Positions 35,740 through 43,670 of a stretch of DNA of 64,000 nt are shown piece after piece. The stretch comes from Alloprevotella tannerae (lineage in GTDB: Bacteria; Bacteroidota; Bacteroidia; Bacteroidales; Bacteroidaceae). The stretch covers positions 124,001 through 188,000 of the forward strand of contig JABZGR010000002.1 of NCBI GenBank assembly GCA_015259125.1, written 5' to 3'. Under the pieces are notes generated by a model. That model worked only from the letters and a program-made list of their open reading frames with translations, was not told the origin of the DNA and did not search any database. Position numbers and translations under genes: made by a program. Positions within the stretch are counted from its first letter, which is position 1. Every line of letters begins with the position of its first letter.

Positions 35740-36615
35740 ATGCCCTCATTAAAAGAAGTCAAGACCCGAATATCATCTGTCGGCAGCACGCGTAAGATTA
35801 CAAGTGCGATGAAAATGGTGGCGTCTGCCAAGTTGCACCAAGCTGAGAAAACCATTGAAAGCATGCGTCCCTACGAGGCACGTCTGCATGCAATTATGGC
35901 CCGTTTTGTCGGCAACCTTGAGGGTGAAATCTCTTCACCATTTGCTGTAAAAAGAGAGGTGAAGCGCGTAGCATTGGTGGTCTATACCTCCAATTCCTCT
36001 CTTTGTGGCGCCTTTAATGGTAATGTCATCAAAGAGTTCCTGCGCACACTTGATACCTATCGTACAAAAGGTATAAGCGTTGTCAAAGTATATCCTTTTG
36101 GCAAAAAAGGATTAGAAGCCGTGCGTAAGGCCGGCTTTGAAGACGTAGCAGATTATTCTCACCTGATGGACCATCCAAGTTACAATCCGGCTGCTGAGGT
36201 TGCCGCCCAACTGATGCAATCGTATGAAGACGGTGAGATAGATCACGTTGAGTTAATTTACCATCACTTCAAGTCGACCGCAACGCAAGTATTAACGCAA
36301 GAGACCTTCTTGCCGATCTCTTTAGTTCAAGAAGAGGCAGACAAGGTTAAGGCAGGGCCCGCTTTAGATTATATTATAGAGCCTGATGTTGAGACTTTAA
36401 TGCTTAATCTCATACCCAAGGCTCTACACTTAAAGCTCTACACAACCTTGCTTGATAGTTTAGCGAGTGAGCACGCCGCGCGCGTCGTTGCAATGCAGGT
36501 TGCTACTGACAACGCCGATGATTTGTTGCACGACCTCACGTTACAATATAATAAGAGTCGCCAGCAGGCTATTACAGCCGAGCTCCTCGATATCGTAGGT
36601 GGTGCTCAGCAATAA
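35740..36615 (+). CDS. atpG: F1Fo ATP synthase subunit gamma
   Basis: A 291-residue central rotor shaft. The N-terminal helix LKEVKTRISSVGSTRKITSA and the C-terminal NADDLLHDLTLQYNKSRQQA plus AITAELLDIVGGA are diagnostic. Last gene of the operon, 10 bases after atpA, followed by a strong terminator. Confidence 0.96.
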   Translation: MPSLKEVKTRISSVGSTRKITSAMKMVASAKLHQAEKTIESMRPYEARLHAIMARFVGNLEGEISSPFAVKREVKRVALVVYTSNSSLCGAFNGNVIKEFLRTLDTYRTKGISVVKVYPFGKKGLEAVRKAGFEDVADYSHLMDHPSYNPAAEVAAQLMQSYEDGEIDHVELIYHHFKSTATQVLTQETFLPISLVQEEADKVKAGPALDYIIEPDVETLMLNLIPKALHLKLYTTLLDSLASEHAARVVAMQVATDNADDLLHDLTLQYNKSRQQAITAELLDIVGGAQQ

Positions 36616-36640
36616 GTAAACACAATTTCTATTGTATAAT

Positions 36641-36680
36641 AAAATGGGATGTACATTTGTTGTACATCCCATTTTTATAT
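36641..36680 (+). terminator. Bidirectional terminator between atpG and the beta-helix locus
   Basis: 15-bp perfect stem AAAATGGGATGTACA / TGTACATCCCATTTT with a five-base loop, T-rich on both strands (TTTTTATAT forward, TTTTATTAT reverse). It can end both the atp operon and the minus-strand beta-helix locus. Confidence 0.9.
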
Positions 36681-36841
36681 CTATCAAATAAAAGTCTTGA
36701 TGAGGGACAGGTAATAACCCCGTGCTTTTATCTGAATATTTTCGTCTTATCTTTTGCTATTCCGCGTTTTGATCGTATTCGTTCAGTGCTAAGCATTTCC
36801 GGTCAGAAAGACGCAAAGGGAAGCAAAAGACAGGACTTGTT

Positions 36842-38404
36842 TTATTTTTTTATACTAAACGAATAGCCGTTCCACTTAAATACAATATTTTCGCTCGGTG
36901 ACTCTACGTTTGAGTTCAGATAGATATCCTTTCCTCTTCGTGGCAGTTGAATGGCGCCTATATGCTTCATCTCGATAAGCTCCTTTAAGTCGGGTAGGGG
37001 GCGCAACTTACGTGTTGTCGGATCATAGTCATAGCAATAGCATCTTGATGACATTCCGCCCATTAGTTGTTCCAATACCACAATCAACAGCTTGTGTCCG
37101 TTATTTCTATTCCAAACTCCAGCTTCGAGATTTCTCGATAAGTCACTGTTGTTGGATGACAGCCATCCTTTTTTTAGGTTGTAGATGATCGAACAATCAT
37201 CTTCATAAAAAGCCTTTGTGCCGGTAACATTTGATGTCTCCTCTGTGTCAACCTTCATAGAGCGTTTGCCCGTAGCATATTCAATCAAGATCTTTCGTGG
37301 GTCTTCGTCATTACCCATCCATTGTTTGCAGAAAGCAAGTGTCAGGTTAAGTATGTTGGGCGTACCTTCAGATTGAGGCAGACTTATCTGTGTTTCTCCC
37401 CAGTAGTCTTCCAAGGCACGGCCAAATGCGGCGCGATGATTTCCTGCTACATTCTCAGAAATCCATTCTTCTTCTTCTCCACATTCACAATCACTTCCCG
37501 CTCCTTCGTACTCATCTTCGCTCGCTTCTTTATTTGCTTTCATGTTGGAGCGTCATGTAGGTCCGAAGCCACGATCCTCAAGATCATCGTTGTCGTTGTA
37601 GAATTTTGTTGTTGGATACTTCTTGAGATTAATGTTACCTATCTTTCCAGTATGATGAATCTCGCATTCATTCAGTGTTATTTCACTATTATCTAAACCA
37701 AAAAGCGTTCCCTCATTCTGTGATATACGACACCGAGTGAAATTGGTGTTTGTACAGTCCATAATCGAAATCATCGTAAACTCACGACAACGATAGAAGT
37801 CACAATCCTCAAAGGTCATATTTGCACAGTTGAGCAGTTCCATAATGCTGTAAGAGCAATCGCGGATGATACTTCTTTTGCAAACGAGATTCTTTGTATT
37901 CGTGGCCGTGATGCCTTCGATACCGCAGCCGAAGAGGTCGCAGCGGTCTATTTCTATATCTTCACACTGCTTAAACTCCAATACACCGCCGGTGCAATAT
38001 CCCTCATCGGTGTGCCCTACTGTGAAGTTGATCAGCTTAATGCCGTTACACTTCAAAAAGCTGAGCGGGTAGGCATAGCGCGGAGAGATAAGAATAGTAG
38101 ACCCGTCTTCGCCTTTTATGGTAAGGTTTTTCACCTTGTTGAGGGTCAGCATATAGCCATCTGTTTCGTAATTTCTTATAAGCTTGGTCTTAGTGTCGAT
38201 GTCGTATTCAGCTGCTTCCATACCCAGTTCCTTACATAAGTCACCATTCTCAAGAACATCCGACAGATTGATGACTCCCTCGACTATAATGGTGCGATTA
38301 GAACCCAATGCTTTGACAAATTCAAGGGCTGTGCTTACCTCATAGTCTTTAGCATTTAGGCCGATAGCCATTAGCAAAAAAAAGGATAAAAGAAATTTTC
38401 TCAT
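36842..38404 (-). pseudogene. Beta-helix surface protein gene split by an in-frame TGA (copy 2 of a duplication)
   Basis: Two open segments, 37553-38404 (283 codons) and 36842-37543 (233 codons from an internal ATG), lie in the same reading frame and are separated by a single TGA at 37553-37555. They align end to end with the intact 520-residue paralogue at 38734-40296; the stop falls where the paralogue has GGA (Gly in GFGPTGRPN). The first part has a signal peptide (LLSFFLLMAIGLNA) and a right-handed parallel beta-helix (IDRCDLFGCGIEGI, MTFEDCDFYRCREFT, NEGTLFGLDNSEITLNECEIHH); the second has the C-terminal domain ending in FKWNGYSFSI. The truncated first part could still be secreted. Confidence 0.85.
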
Positions 38405-38422
38405 AGTTATTTGTTTTTTAGA

Positions 38423-38731
38423 TTATTGTAATAGAGATAGGTAAATAGCCCCTAAAGCTAGGCTGACTGCTGCGAGAACTGAAGCGACCTCAAGTTTACG
38501 CCTGGATAAAGATGGGTGCAGTGTCTGTTCTTTATTTAATAGATGTGTAAATAACGTTTGCTGTCTAAATGTAGAGATGATATTTCTTGCGAATGTATTG
38601 AAATGTATGGAAGTAGGCAATATCTTCCTTTTCTTTTGTTGTAAATCTGTATACAAAGCTTTTTTAGTTTCCTGCGTTCTACTCTCAATGAATGAGAGCA
38701 GAACTGACGCTAATGCATATAAGGCACACAA
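38423..38731 (-). CDS. Small protein with terminal hydrophobic helices, between the beta-helix paralogues
   Basis: A 102-residue frame starting 2 bases after the stop of the 520-residue gene and ending 18 bases before the split copy. Hydrophobic at both ends (LYALASVLLSF and VASVLAAVSLALGAIYLSLL) with a basic middle (QQKKRKIL). A frameshifted relative of its 3' part lies upstream of the other beta-helix copy at 40315-40560, so it was part of the duplicated module. I do not recognise the family; it could be a small membrane protein or non-coding filler. Confidence 0.5.
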   Translation of the reverse strand: MCALYALASVLLSFIESRTQETKKALYTDLQQKKRKILPTSIHFNTFARNIISTFRQQTLFTHLLNKEQTLHPSLSRRKLEVASVLAAVSLALGAIYLSLLQ

Positions 38732-38733
38732 GC

Positions 38734-40296
38734 TTATTTCCCCTTTTTTACATTAAACGAATAGCCGTTCCATTTGAATATGACATCTCCATCAGCAGCA
38801 AGGACCGTTAGCGTGATATCCTTTCCCTTCTTAGGTAGCATAATGTAGCCATAATGCTTCATTTCGATAAACTCTTTCATGTCGGGCAGGGGGCGTAGTT
38901 TGCGGGTTTCCGGGTCATAGTCATAGCAATAACACATTGCCGACATTTCGAGCTCGGGTTGCTCTAAAACCAAAATCAACAATTTGTGTCTGTCGTTTCT
39001 ATTCCAAATAGCCGCTTTCAGATTTTTTGCGTCCTCATTATTGTCAGATTCAAGCCATCCTTCTTTTGTATTATAATTGATTGAACAACCATCGCCGTAA
39101 TAGGACTTAGTGCCACTAATATTTGACGTTTCGTCCTTATTTATCTGCATATGTCGTTTGCCCGTAGCGTATTCAAAAAATACGCGTCGTGGGTCATCGT
39201 CATTGCCCGTCCATTGTTTGCAGAAAGCAAGTGTCAGGTTAAAGATATTGGGCGTACCTTCAGATTGAGGAAGCGGGATTGGCACATTAGCCCAATGATC
39301 CTCCAAAGTGTTGCCAAAGACTTTTCGATGATTTTCTTCAACGCTTTCAGCATCCCAAACGGCGTAATAATCTTCCTCTATTTCTTCCTCCTCTCCACCT
39401 TCATCCGTCTCATCATCCTCTCTGCTTGCTCTCAAGTTTGGGCGTCCGGTAGGTCCAAAGCCGCGACCCTCGAGCACATCTTCATCGTTGAAAAATCTCG
39501 TGGTAGGATAGCTTTTAATATTAATATTGCCAATGGGACCAACGTGGTGTATCTCACAATCACTCAGCGTTATCACGCTATTATTTAAGCCAAAAAGCGT
39601 GCCTTGGTTCTGTGACATACGACACCTGATAAAGTTTGTATTTGTACAGTCGGAGGCAGCAATCAGGGTATACTCGCGACAGCGGTAAAAGTCACAATCT
39701 TCAAAGGTCATATTTGCACAGTTGCGTAGTTCCATAATGCTGTAAGAGCAATCGCGGATGATACTCTTTTTGCAGACAAGGTTTGACGTTCCTACGGCCG
39801 TGATGCCCTCAATGCCGCATCCGAAGAGGTCGCAGCGGTCGATTTCTATATCTTCACACTGCTTAAACTCCAATACACCACCGGTGCAATATCCTTCGTC
39901 GGTATGCCCTGCTGTGAAGTTGATTAGCTTAATGCTATTACACTTCAAGAAACTGAGCGGGTAGGCATAGCGTGGAGATACAAGAATCGCAGCTCCGTCT
40001 TCGCCTTTTATGGTGAGGTTTTTCATATTGTTGATGATCAGCATATGCCCGTCGTATTCTTCTCTTCGTAGCAATGTAGACTTGTGTTCGAGATCGTCAT
40101 CGTATGCTTTTATGTCCAGTTGCTCGCAGAGATGATCGTTCTCAAGAACATCCGACAGATTGATGATACCTTGGACTATAACAGTTCGATTAGGCTTCAA
40201 TGCTTTGATGAAATCAAGCGCCGTACTTACCTTATAGTCTTTCGCATTTAGCCCAACAGATATCAGCAAAAATAGGGATAAAAGAAATTTCCTCAT
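38734..40296 (-). CDS. Secreted right-handed beta-helix protein with C-terminal domain
   Basis: A 520-residue protein: signal peptide (FLLSLFLLISVGLNA), pectate-lyase-like parallel beta-helix at about residues 25-280 with repeated Cys/Asn ladders (CNSIKLINFTAGHTDEGYC, IDRCDLFGCGIEGI, VCKKSIIRDCSYSIME), a strongly acidic linker near residues 295-312 (DDETDEGGEEEEIEED), and a C-terminal globular domain of about 200 residues rich in aromatic residues, ending in FKWNGYSFNVKKGK. No catalytic lyase residues could be recognised. Likely periplasmic or exported; function unknown. The gene is the intact member of a tandem duplication whose other copy carries a nonsense codon. Confidence 0.78.
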   Translation of the reverse strand: MRKFLLSLFLLISVGLNAKDYKVSTALDFIKALKPNRTVIVQGIINLSDVLENDHLCEQLDIKAYDDDLEHKSTLLRREEYDGHMLIINNMKNLTIKGEDGAAILVSPRYAYPLSFLKCNSIKLINFTAGHTDEGYCTGGVLEFKQCEDIEIDRCDLFGCGIEGITAVGTSNLVCKKSIIRDCSYSIMELRNCANMTFEDCDFYRCREYTLIAASDCTNTNFIRCRMSQNQGTLFGLNNSVITLSDCEIHHVGPIGNINIKSYPTTRFFNDEDVLEGRGFGPTGRPNLRASREDDETDEGGEEEEIEEDYYAVWDAESVEENHRKVFGNTLEDHWANVPIPLPQSEGTPNIFNLTLAFCKQWTGNDDDPRRVFFEYATGKRHMQINKDETSNISGTKSYYGDGCSINYNTKEGWLESDNNEDAKNLKAAIWNRNDRHKLLILVLEQPELEMSAMCYCYDYDPETRKLRPLPDMKEFIEMKHYGYIMLPKKGKDITLTVLAADGDVIFKWNGYSFNVKKGK

Positions 40297-40314
40297 AGCT
40301 ATTTGTTTTTTAGA

Positions 40315-40560
40315 TTATTGCAATAGGAAGAGAGAACAAACAAGCAAACCGGACGTGAATGCAGCATGGACTGAAGCAAGTCCGTACTTATCAGGCGTAG
40401 TAATTTGCCGCAGTCTCAGTTCTGCATTTAACGATGTGTGGAAGGTGTTTGTTGCTTGGATAATTTTATGATAGAGCTTGCGAATGTAACGAAATATTCA
40501 GCAATCAGCCATCTTTTCCTCTTTTTTTTGTTGTAAATCTGTATATAAAGCTTTTGGGGA
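40315..40560 (-). pseudogene. Frameshifted remnant of the 102-residue small gene
   Basis: Nucleotide similarity to 38423-38665 is clear (shared AAAGCTTT-TATACAGATTTACAACAAAA and the TTATTGNAATAG end). The 3' part encodes GLASVHAAFTSGLLVCSLFLLQ-like residues matching the C-terminal helix of the 102-residue protein, but the frame changes near 40435-40445 (KQQTPSTHR ends in a stop in the other frame). It marks the upstream edge of the duplicated module. Confidence 0.6.
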
Positions 40561-40897
40561 GGTGTACTTCTCATAGAAGTAGCAAAGCACCTTAAATTTA
40601 CTAAGTGTAAATCATCTCGTATAGCTGTATGATAAAAAGATAAATCGTGGTTGGCAAGCTTAAGCGGCAAGGCACGCTTAAGTTCCCACAAGCTCTTAGG
40701 CATGGCCTTTGGGTAGGATGAGCGTTGGAGCGAAGCGACAATACTGTCATAATGTGTTGGGAGAAAGCAAGCCCTTAGGGTAGGGCTTTTAACGTTTCCC
40801 CTCATGAGTTTTCACGACTGCTTTTTTGCAGTTACACCTCTTATCTATCTTAGCGCGCGGCGGTTCAGGCAACAGTTTACTACTTGTTGTAAAAATT

Positions 40898-40985
40898 CCC
40901 ACCTATGGGGAGTAAATTTCCCACTTAAGGGAATTAAAACTCCCACCTATGGGAATTTATTTTCCCACGTAGGGAAATTTTTGAT
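40898..40985. repeat. Intergenic 4 x 22-bp array (array G, core CCCACNTANGGG)
   Basis: CCCAC occurs at 40898, 40920, 40942 and 40964, exactly 22 bases apart; units carry CCCACCTATGGG or a close form, a near-palindrome, joined by A/T-rich spacers. It lies in the 975-base divergent gap 40297-41271. Elsewhere in the gap two imperfect copies of ATGTCCTMGAATYAGTTGA occur (41003 and 41129), plus the promoter element at 41236. Confidence 0.85.
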
Positions 40986-41235
40986 GTCATAATGCGTCTG
41001 TAATGTCCTAGAATTAGTTGACAACTTTGGTTCTTAATTTCATTCTTCTTTGACAAGTTTATTTGCTAAGTTCAGCTAGGCTTGTCGCAGTCTTTTCTTA
41101 ACTACATAGTTAGTTGACAGTTGTTGCAATGTCCTCGAATCAGTTGATGTCCTGCAATAGTCATTGAGTAGATAAAGAAGCATAGACTTTGTTGTAAAAG
41201 CCGTGCGACTGACTCGGTGAGTAAAAAGATTTACG

Positions 41236-41243
41236 TAACTTTG
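41236..41243 (+). promoter_or_regulatory. -7 element TAACTTTG of the PD40 gene
   Basis: TAACTTTG fits TAnnTTTG, 28 bases before the ATG at 41272; no TTTG -33 box at standard spacing. Confidence 0.55.
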
Positions 41244-41271
41244 CTGCTACGTTACTTATGCCGCAATAAAT

Positions 41272-42528
41272 ATGTACGCAAGATATTTAGCTTTCTTATT
41301 ATCCTTGTTAATGCTCTCGCAAACGACAGCAGCACAGCGGCGGACAGGGGAAAAGACGCGCCCGATTTCAAAAGTCACAGAAAAAAGAGTAGATGCGGAA
41401 ACGCTCATTCGCACTTATCGCTTTGATGAGGCCATTAGCAGTTTGCAGCAACAAATAGCAACGGCCAAACGTCAGAAAAAAACTACGATACAGTTGGAGC
41501 AGGCGCTAAGTCGCGCCCGTTTAGGGGCTGTAATGCTGTCGGCTACGGAGAAAGTTCGGATTATTGACAGTTTGGTCGTGGATCGGGGTAGCATACCGAT
41601 CCCCCAATTGCGAAAAGGTTTGGGAAAACTACAAGCGGCGCAGACCTTGGCTGCTGCGCTTGGACTGACGGGTAAACGTGTCGGCGAAGTAGCCTATATT
41701 AACGACTGGGGCGATAGAGCCTATTTCGCCATGGCCGATACGACGGAAAACTTGCGCTTGTATGTGGCCAATCGTTTTGTACAGAAATGGGGGCAACCCT
41801 CACCATTGCCGGGCTTTACGCCGCAGGAGCGGAATGAAGATTTTCCTTTTATGGATCTCGATGGCGTGACCCTCTACTTCGCAGCAGATGGCGCCGAGAG
41901 TTTGGGCGGCTATGATCTCTTCCAGACACGCTATGATGCGGATGCTAAAGCGTTTTTGAAGCCCCAGAATCTGGGTATGCCTTTTAATTCGCCGGCCAAC
42001 GATTTCTTGATGGTGATTGATCGGGCGAACAATATGGGTTGGTTTGTCTCAGATCGTTATCAGCCGGTCGATAAATTGTGTATTTACTCTTTCATTCCGA
42101 ACGATAATCGCGAGGTTTACGATGCTTCGACGCCTAAAAATACTTTGCGCCAATTGGCTATGCTGATGCCGCTACAGCTTTCTCAGATTTCACCGGAAGA
42201 ACGCCGCCAATTGGCCGCTGATTATGCGAAAAGCAAACAGGATGGTAAGCGTGAAGATAAGAGTAACGTGTTTATTATCAATGATAACACGGTCTACCAT
42301 TCGCTGGATGAGTTTCGCCATCCTGAAGCTCGCAAGGCGGCAAAAGAATGGTGGGATGCAACGCAACGTTTACAAGCCGTCGGTGAGCAACTCGACGGAC
42401 TTCGGCGCGTTTATGCAAAGCAAAAAACGGGCGGCGAGGAAATTCTCCGCTTAGAGCAAGAGCAGACTGCACTACAGGCAAAGGCTACGGCCGCAGCAGT
42501 GCGTATGCGAGCATTGGAATTAAAATAA
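41272..42528 (+). CDS. Secreted PD40 (WD40-like propeller) protein
   Basis: A 418-residue protein with a signal peptide (YLAFLLSLLMLSQTTAAQ), a helical TPR-like segment (AISSLQQQIATAKRQKK, about residues 50-110), then a WD40-like PD40 propeller: GVTLYFAADGAESLGGYDLFQTRY, LGMPFNSPANDFLMVID and MGWFVSDRYQPVDKLCIYSF. The C-terminus is a charged coiled coil (EEILRLEQEQTALQAKATAAA). PD40 proteins of the Bacteroidetes envelope often belong to T9SS or OmpA-linked complexes (PorE-like), but no OmpA domain is present. It precedes the nucleoside phosphorylase by 22 bases. Confidence 0.78.
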   Translation: MYARYLAFLLSLLMLSQTTAAQRRTGEKTRPISKVTEKRVDAETLIRTYRFDEAISSLQQQIATAKRQKKTTIQLEQALSRARLGAVMLSATEKVRIIDSLVVDRGSIPIPQLRKGLGKLQAAQTLAAALGLTGKRVGEVAYINDWGDRAYFAMADTTENLRLYVANRFVQKWGQPSPLPGFTPQERNEDFPFMDLDGVTLYFAADGAESLGGYDLFQTRYDADAKAFLKPQNLGMPFNSPANDFLMVIDRANNMGWFVSDRYQPVDKLCIYSFIPNDNREVYDASTPKNTLRQLAMLMPLQLSQISPEERRQLAADYAKSKQDGKREDKSNVFIINDNTVYHSLDEFRHPEARKAAKEWWDATQRLQAVGEQLDGLRRVYAKQKTGGEEILRLEQEQTALQAKATAAAVRMRALELK

Positions 42529-42550
42529 TCTTGTTTGGGAAGAAAAAGAT

Positions 42551-43429
42551 ATGAAAAGTTATTTTGAACCTTCAGAATTGATCATCAATAGTGATGGCAG
42601 CGTATTCCACTTACATGTAAAGCCGGAGCAGTTGGCTGATAAAGTGATCTTGGTAGGCGATCCCGGTCGCGTGCCGGTGGTGGCAAACTTTTTTGATGAG
42701 AAGGAGTGCGATATCGAAAGCAGAGAATTCAGAACCATTACGGGCCGCTTTCAAGGCAAGCGCATCACGGTTGTCTCTACGGGCATCGGATGTGATAATA
42801 TAGATATTGTCTTAAACGAACTCGATGCGCTGGCCAATATTGACTTTGAGACGCGCACGGTTAAACCACAATTGCGTCAATTGGAGATTGTACGGATTGG
42901 GACGTGCGGCGGCTTGCAACCGAATACGCCTGAGGGCACTTTTGTCGCAAGCGTGAAGAGTATAGGTTTTGATGGTCTGCTCAACTTCTATGCCGGACGC
43001 GACGAGGCTTGCGACTTGGCGATGGAGAAAGCCTTCGTGCAGCATATGGGTTGGAAAGGGGCGCAGTGTATAGCTCATCCTTATATCATCGATGCTGATA
43101 AGGAGCTGATCGAGCGTGTTGCGTCAGAAGATATGGTGCGCGGCGTGACGATTGCTTGCGGCGGTTTCTTCGGTCCGCAAGGGCGCGAGTTGCGCATTCC
43201 GCTTGCCGACAGTAATCAAAATGAGAAGATTATGCATTTTGAATATGACGGATTGCGCATCACAAACTTTGAAATGGAAAGCAGTGCCGTAGCCGGTCTT
43301 GCACGCTTAATGGGGCATAAGGCTATGACCTGCTGTATGGTGATCGCAAACCGCTTGGCAGGACGGGCGAACCCGAACTATAAAAACAGTATTGAGCTAT
43401 TGATCGAACGCGTATTGGAACGTATATGA
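42551..43429 (+). CDS. Nucleoside phosphorylase (uridine phosphorylase-like)
   Basis: A 292-residue member of the PNP/UDP family. ILVGDPGRVPVVANFF (phosphate-binding GDPxR), VVSTGIGCDNIDIVLNE, IVRIGTCGGLQPNTPEGTF and FEMESSAVAGLARLMG (ribose-binding ME) are conserved. It phosphorolyses a nucleoside to base plus ribose-1-phosphate in salvage. Length is somewhat above E. coli Udp (253), typical of the Bacteroidetes variant; the base preference was not determined. It likely shares a transcript with the PD40 gene and ends at the terminator at 43553. Confidence 0.88.
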   Translation: MKSYFEPSELIINSDGSVFHLHVKPEQLADKVILVGDPGRVPVVANFFDEKECDIESREFRTITGRFQGKRITVVSTGIGCDNIDIVLNELDALANIDFETRTVKPQLRQLEIVRIGTCGGLQPNTPEGTFVASVKSIGFDGLLNFYAGRDEACDLAMEKAFVQHMGWKGAQCIAHPYIIDADKELIERVASEDMVRGVTIACGGFFGPQGRELRIPLADSNQNEKIMHFEYDGLRITNFEMESSAVAGLARLMGHKAMTCCMVIANRLAGRANPNYKNSIELLIERVLERI

Positions 43430-43552
43430 TTCTTAATGCGTTTATTTTGATAAAGTCTGATTTTTATTTGGCAATGTAAGGGGGAGTTGTATTTTTGACG
43501 ATGTGACCTGATGCAATCTTTTTACCTTAATTGCTAATCAACTAATGAGAGC

Positions 43553-43595
43553 AAAAGGGCAGCTGAGCAAGAAGTGCTTGGTTGCCTTTCTTTTA
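43553..43595 (+). terminator. Terminator after the nucleoside phosphorylase gene
   Basis: AAAAGGGCA ... TGCCTTTCTTTTAT, a stem of 8-9 bp with a large loop and a T-rich tail, 124 bases past the stop. Confidence 0.6.
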
Positions 43596-43608
43596 TGTTT
43601 TCTGCAAG

Positions 43609-43648
43609 AAAGCGGCGCACGCAATCGTGATGATGCGTGCGTTGCTTC
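43609..43648 (-). terminator. Terminator of feoAB
   Basis: On the minus strand GAAGC-AA-CGCACGCA ... TGCGTGCG-CC-GCTTTC followed by TTGC, 23 bases past the feoAB stop. The T-tract is short, so confidence is moderate. Confidence 0.6.
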
Positions 43649-43670
43649 TTTATAAAATGTGGCTACTGTT

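Noticed and set aside
37553..37555. TGA as a selenocysteine codon
   Set aside because: The paralogue has Gly (GGA) there, the site lies in a linker, and no SECIS-like hairpin or selenium gene was seen; a nonsense mutation is simpler.
40428..40805. 125-codon minus-strand frame upstream of the beta-helix gene
   Set aside because: Its 3' half is the frameshifted remnant of the small duplicated gene; the 5' half has no homology in the module and no domain.
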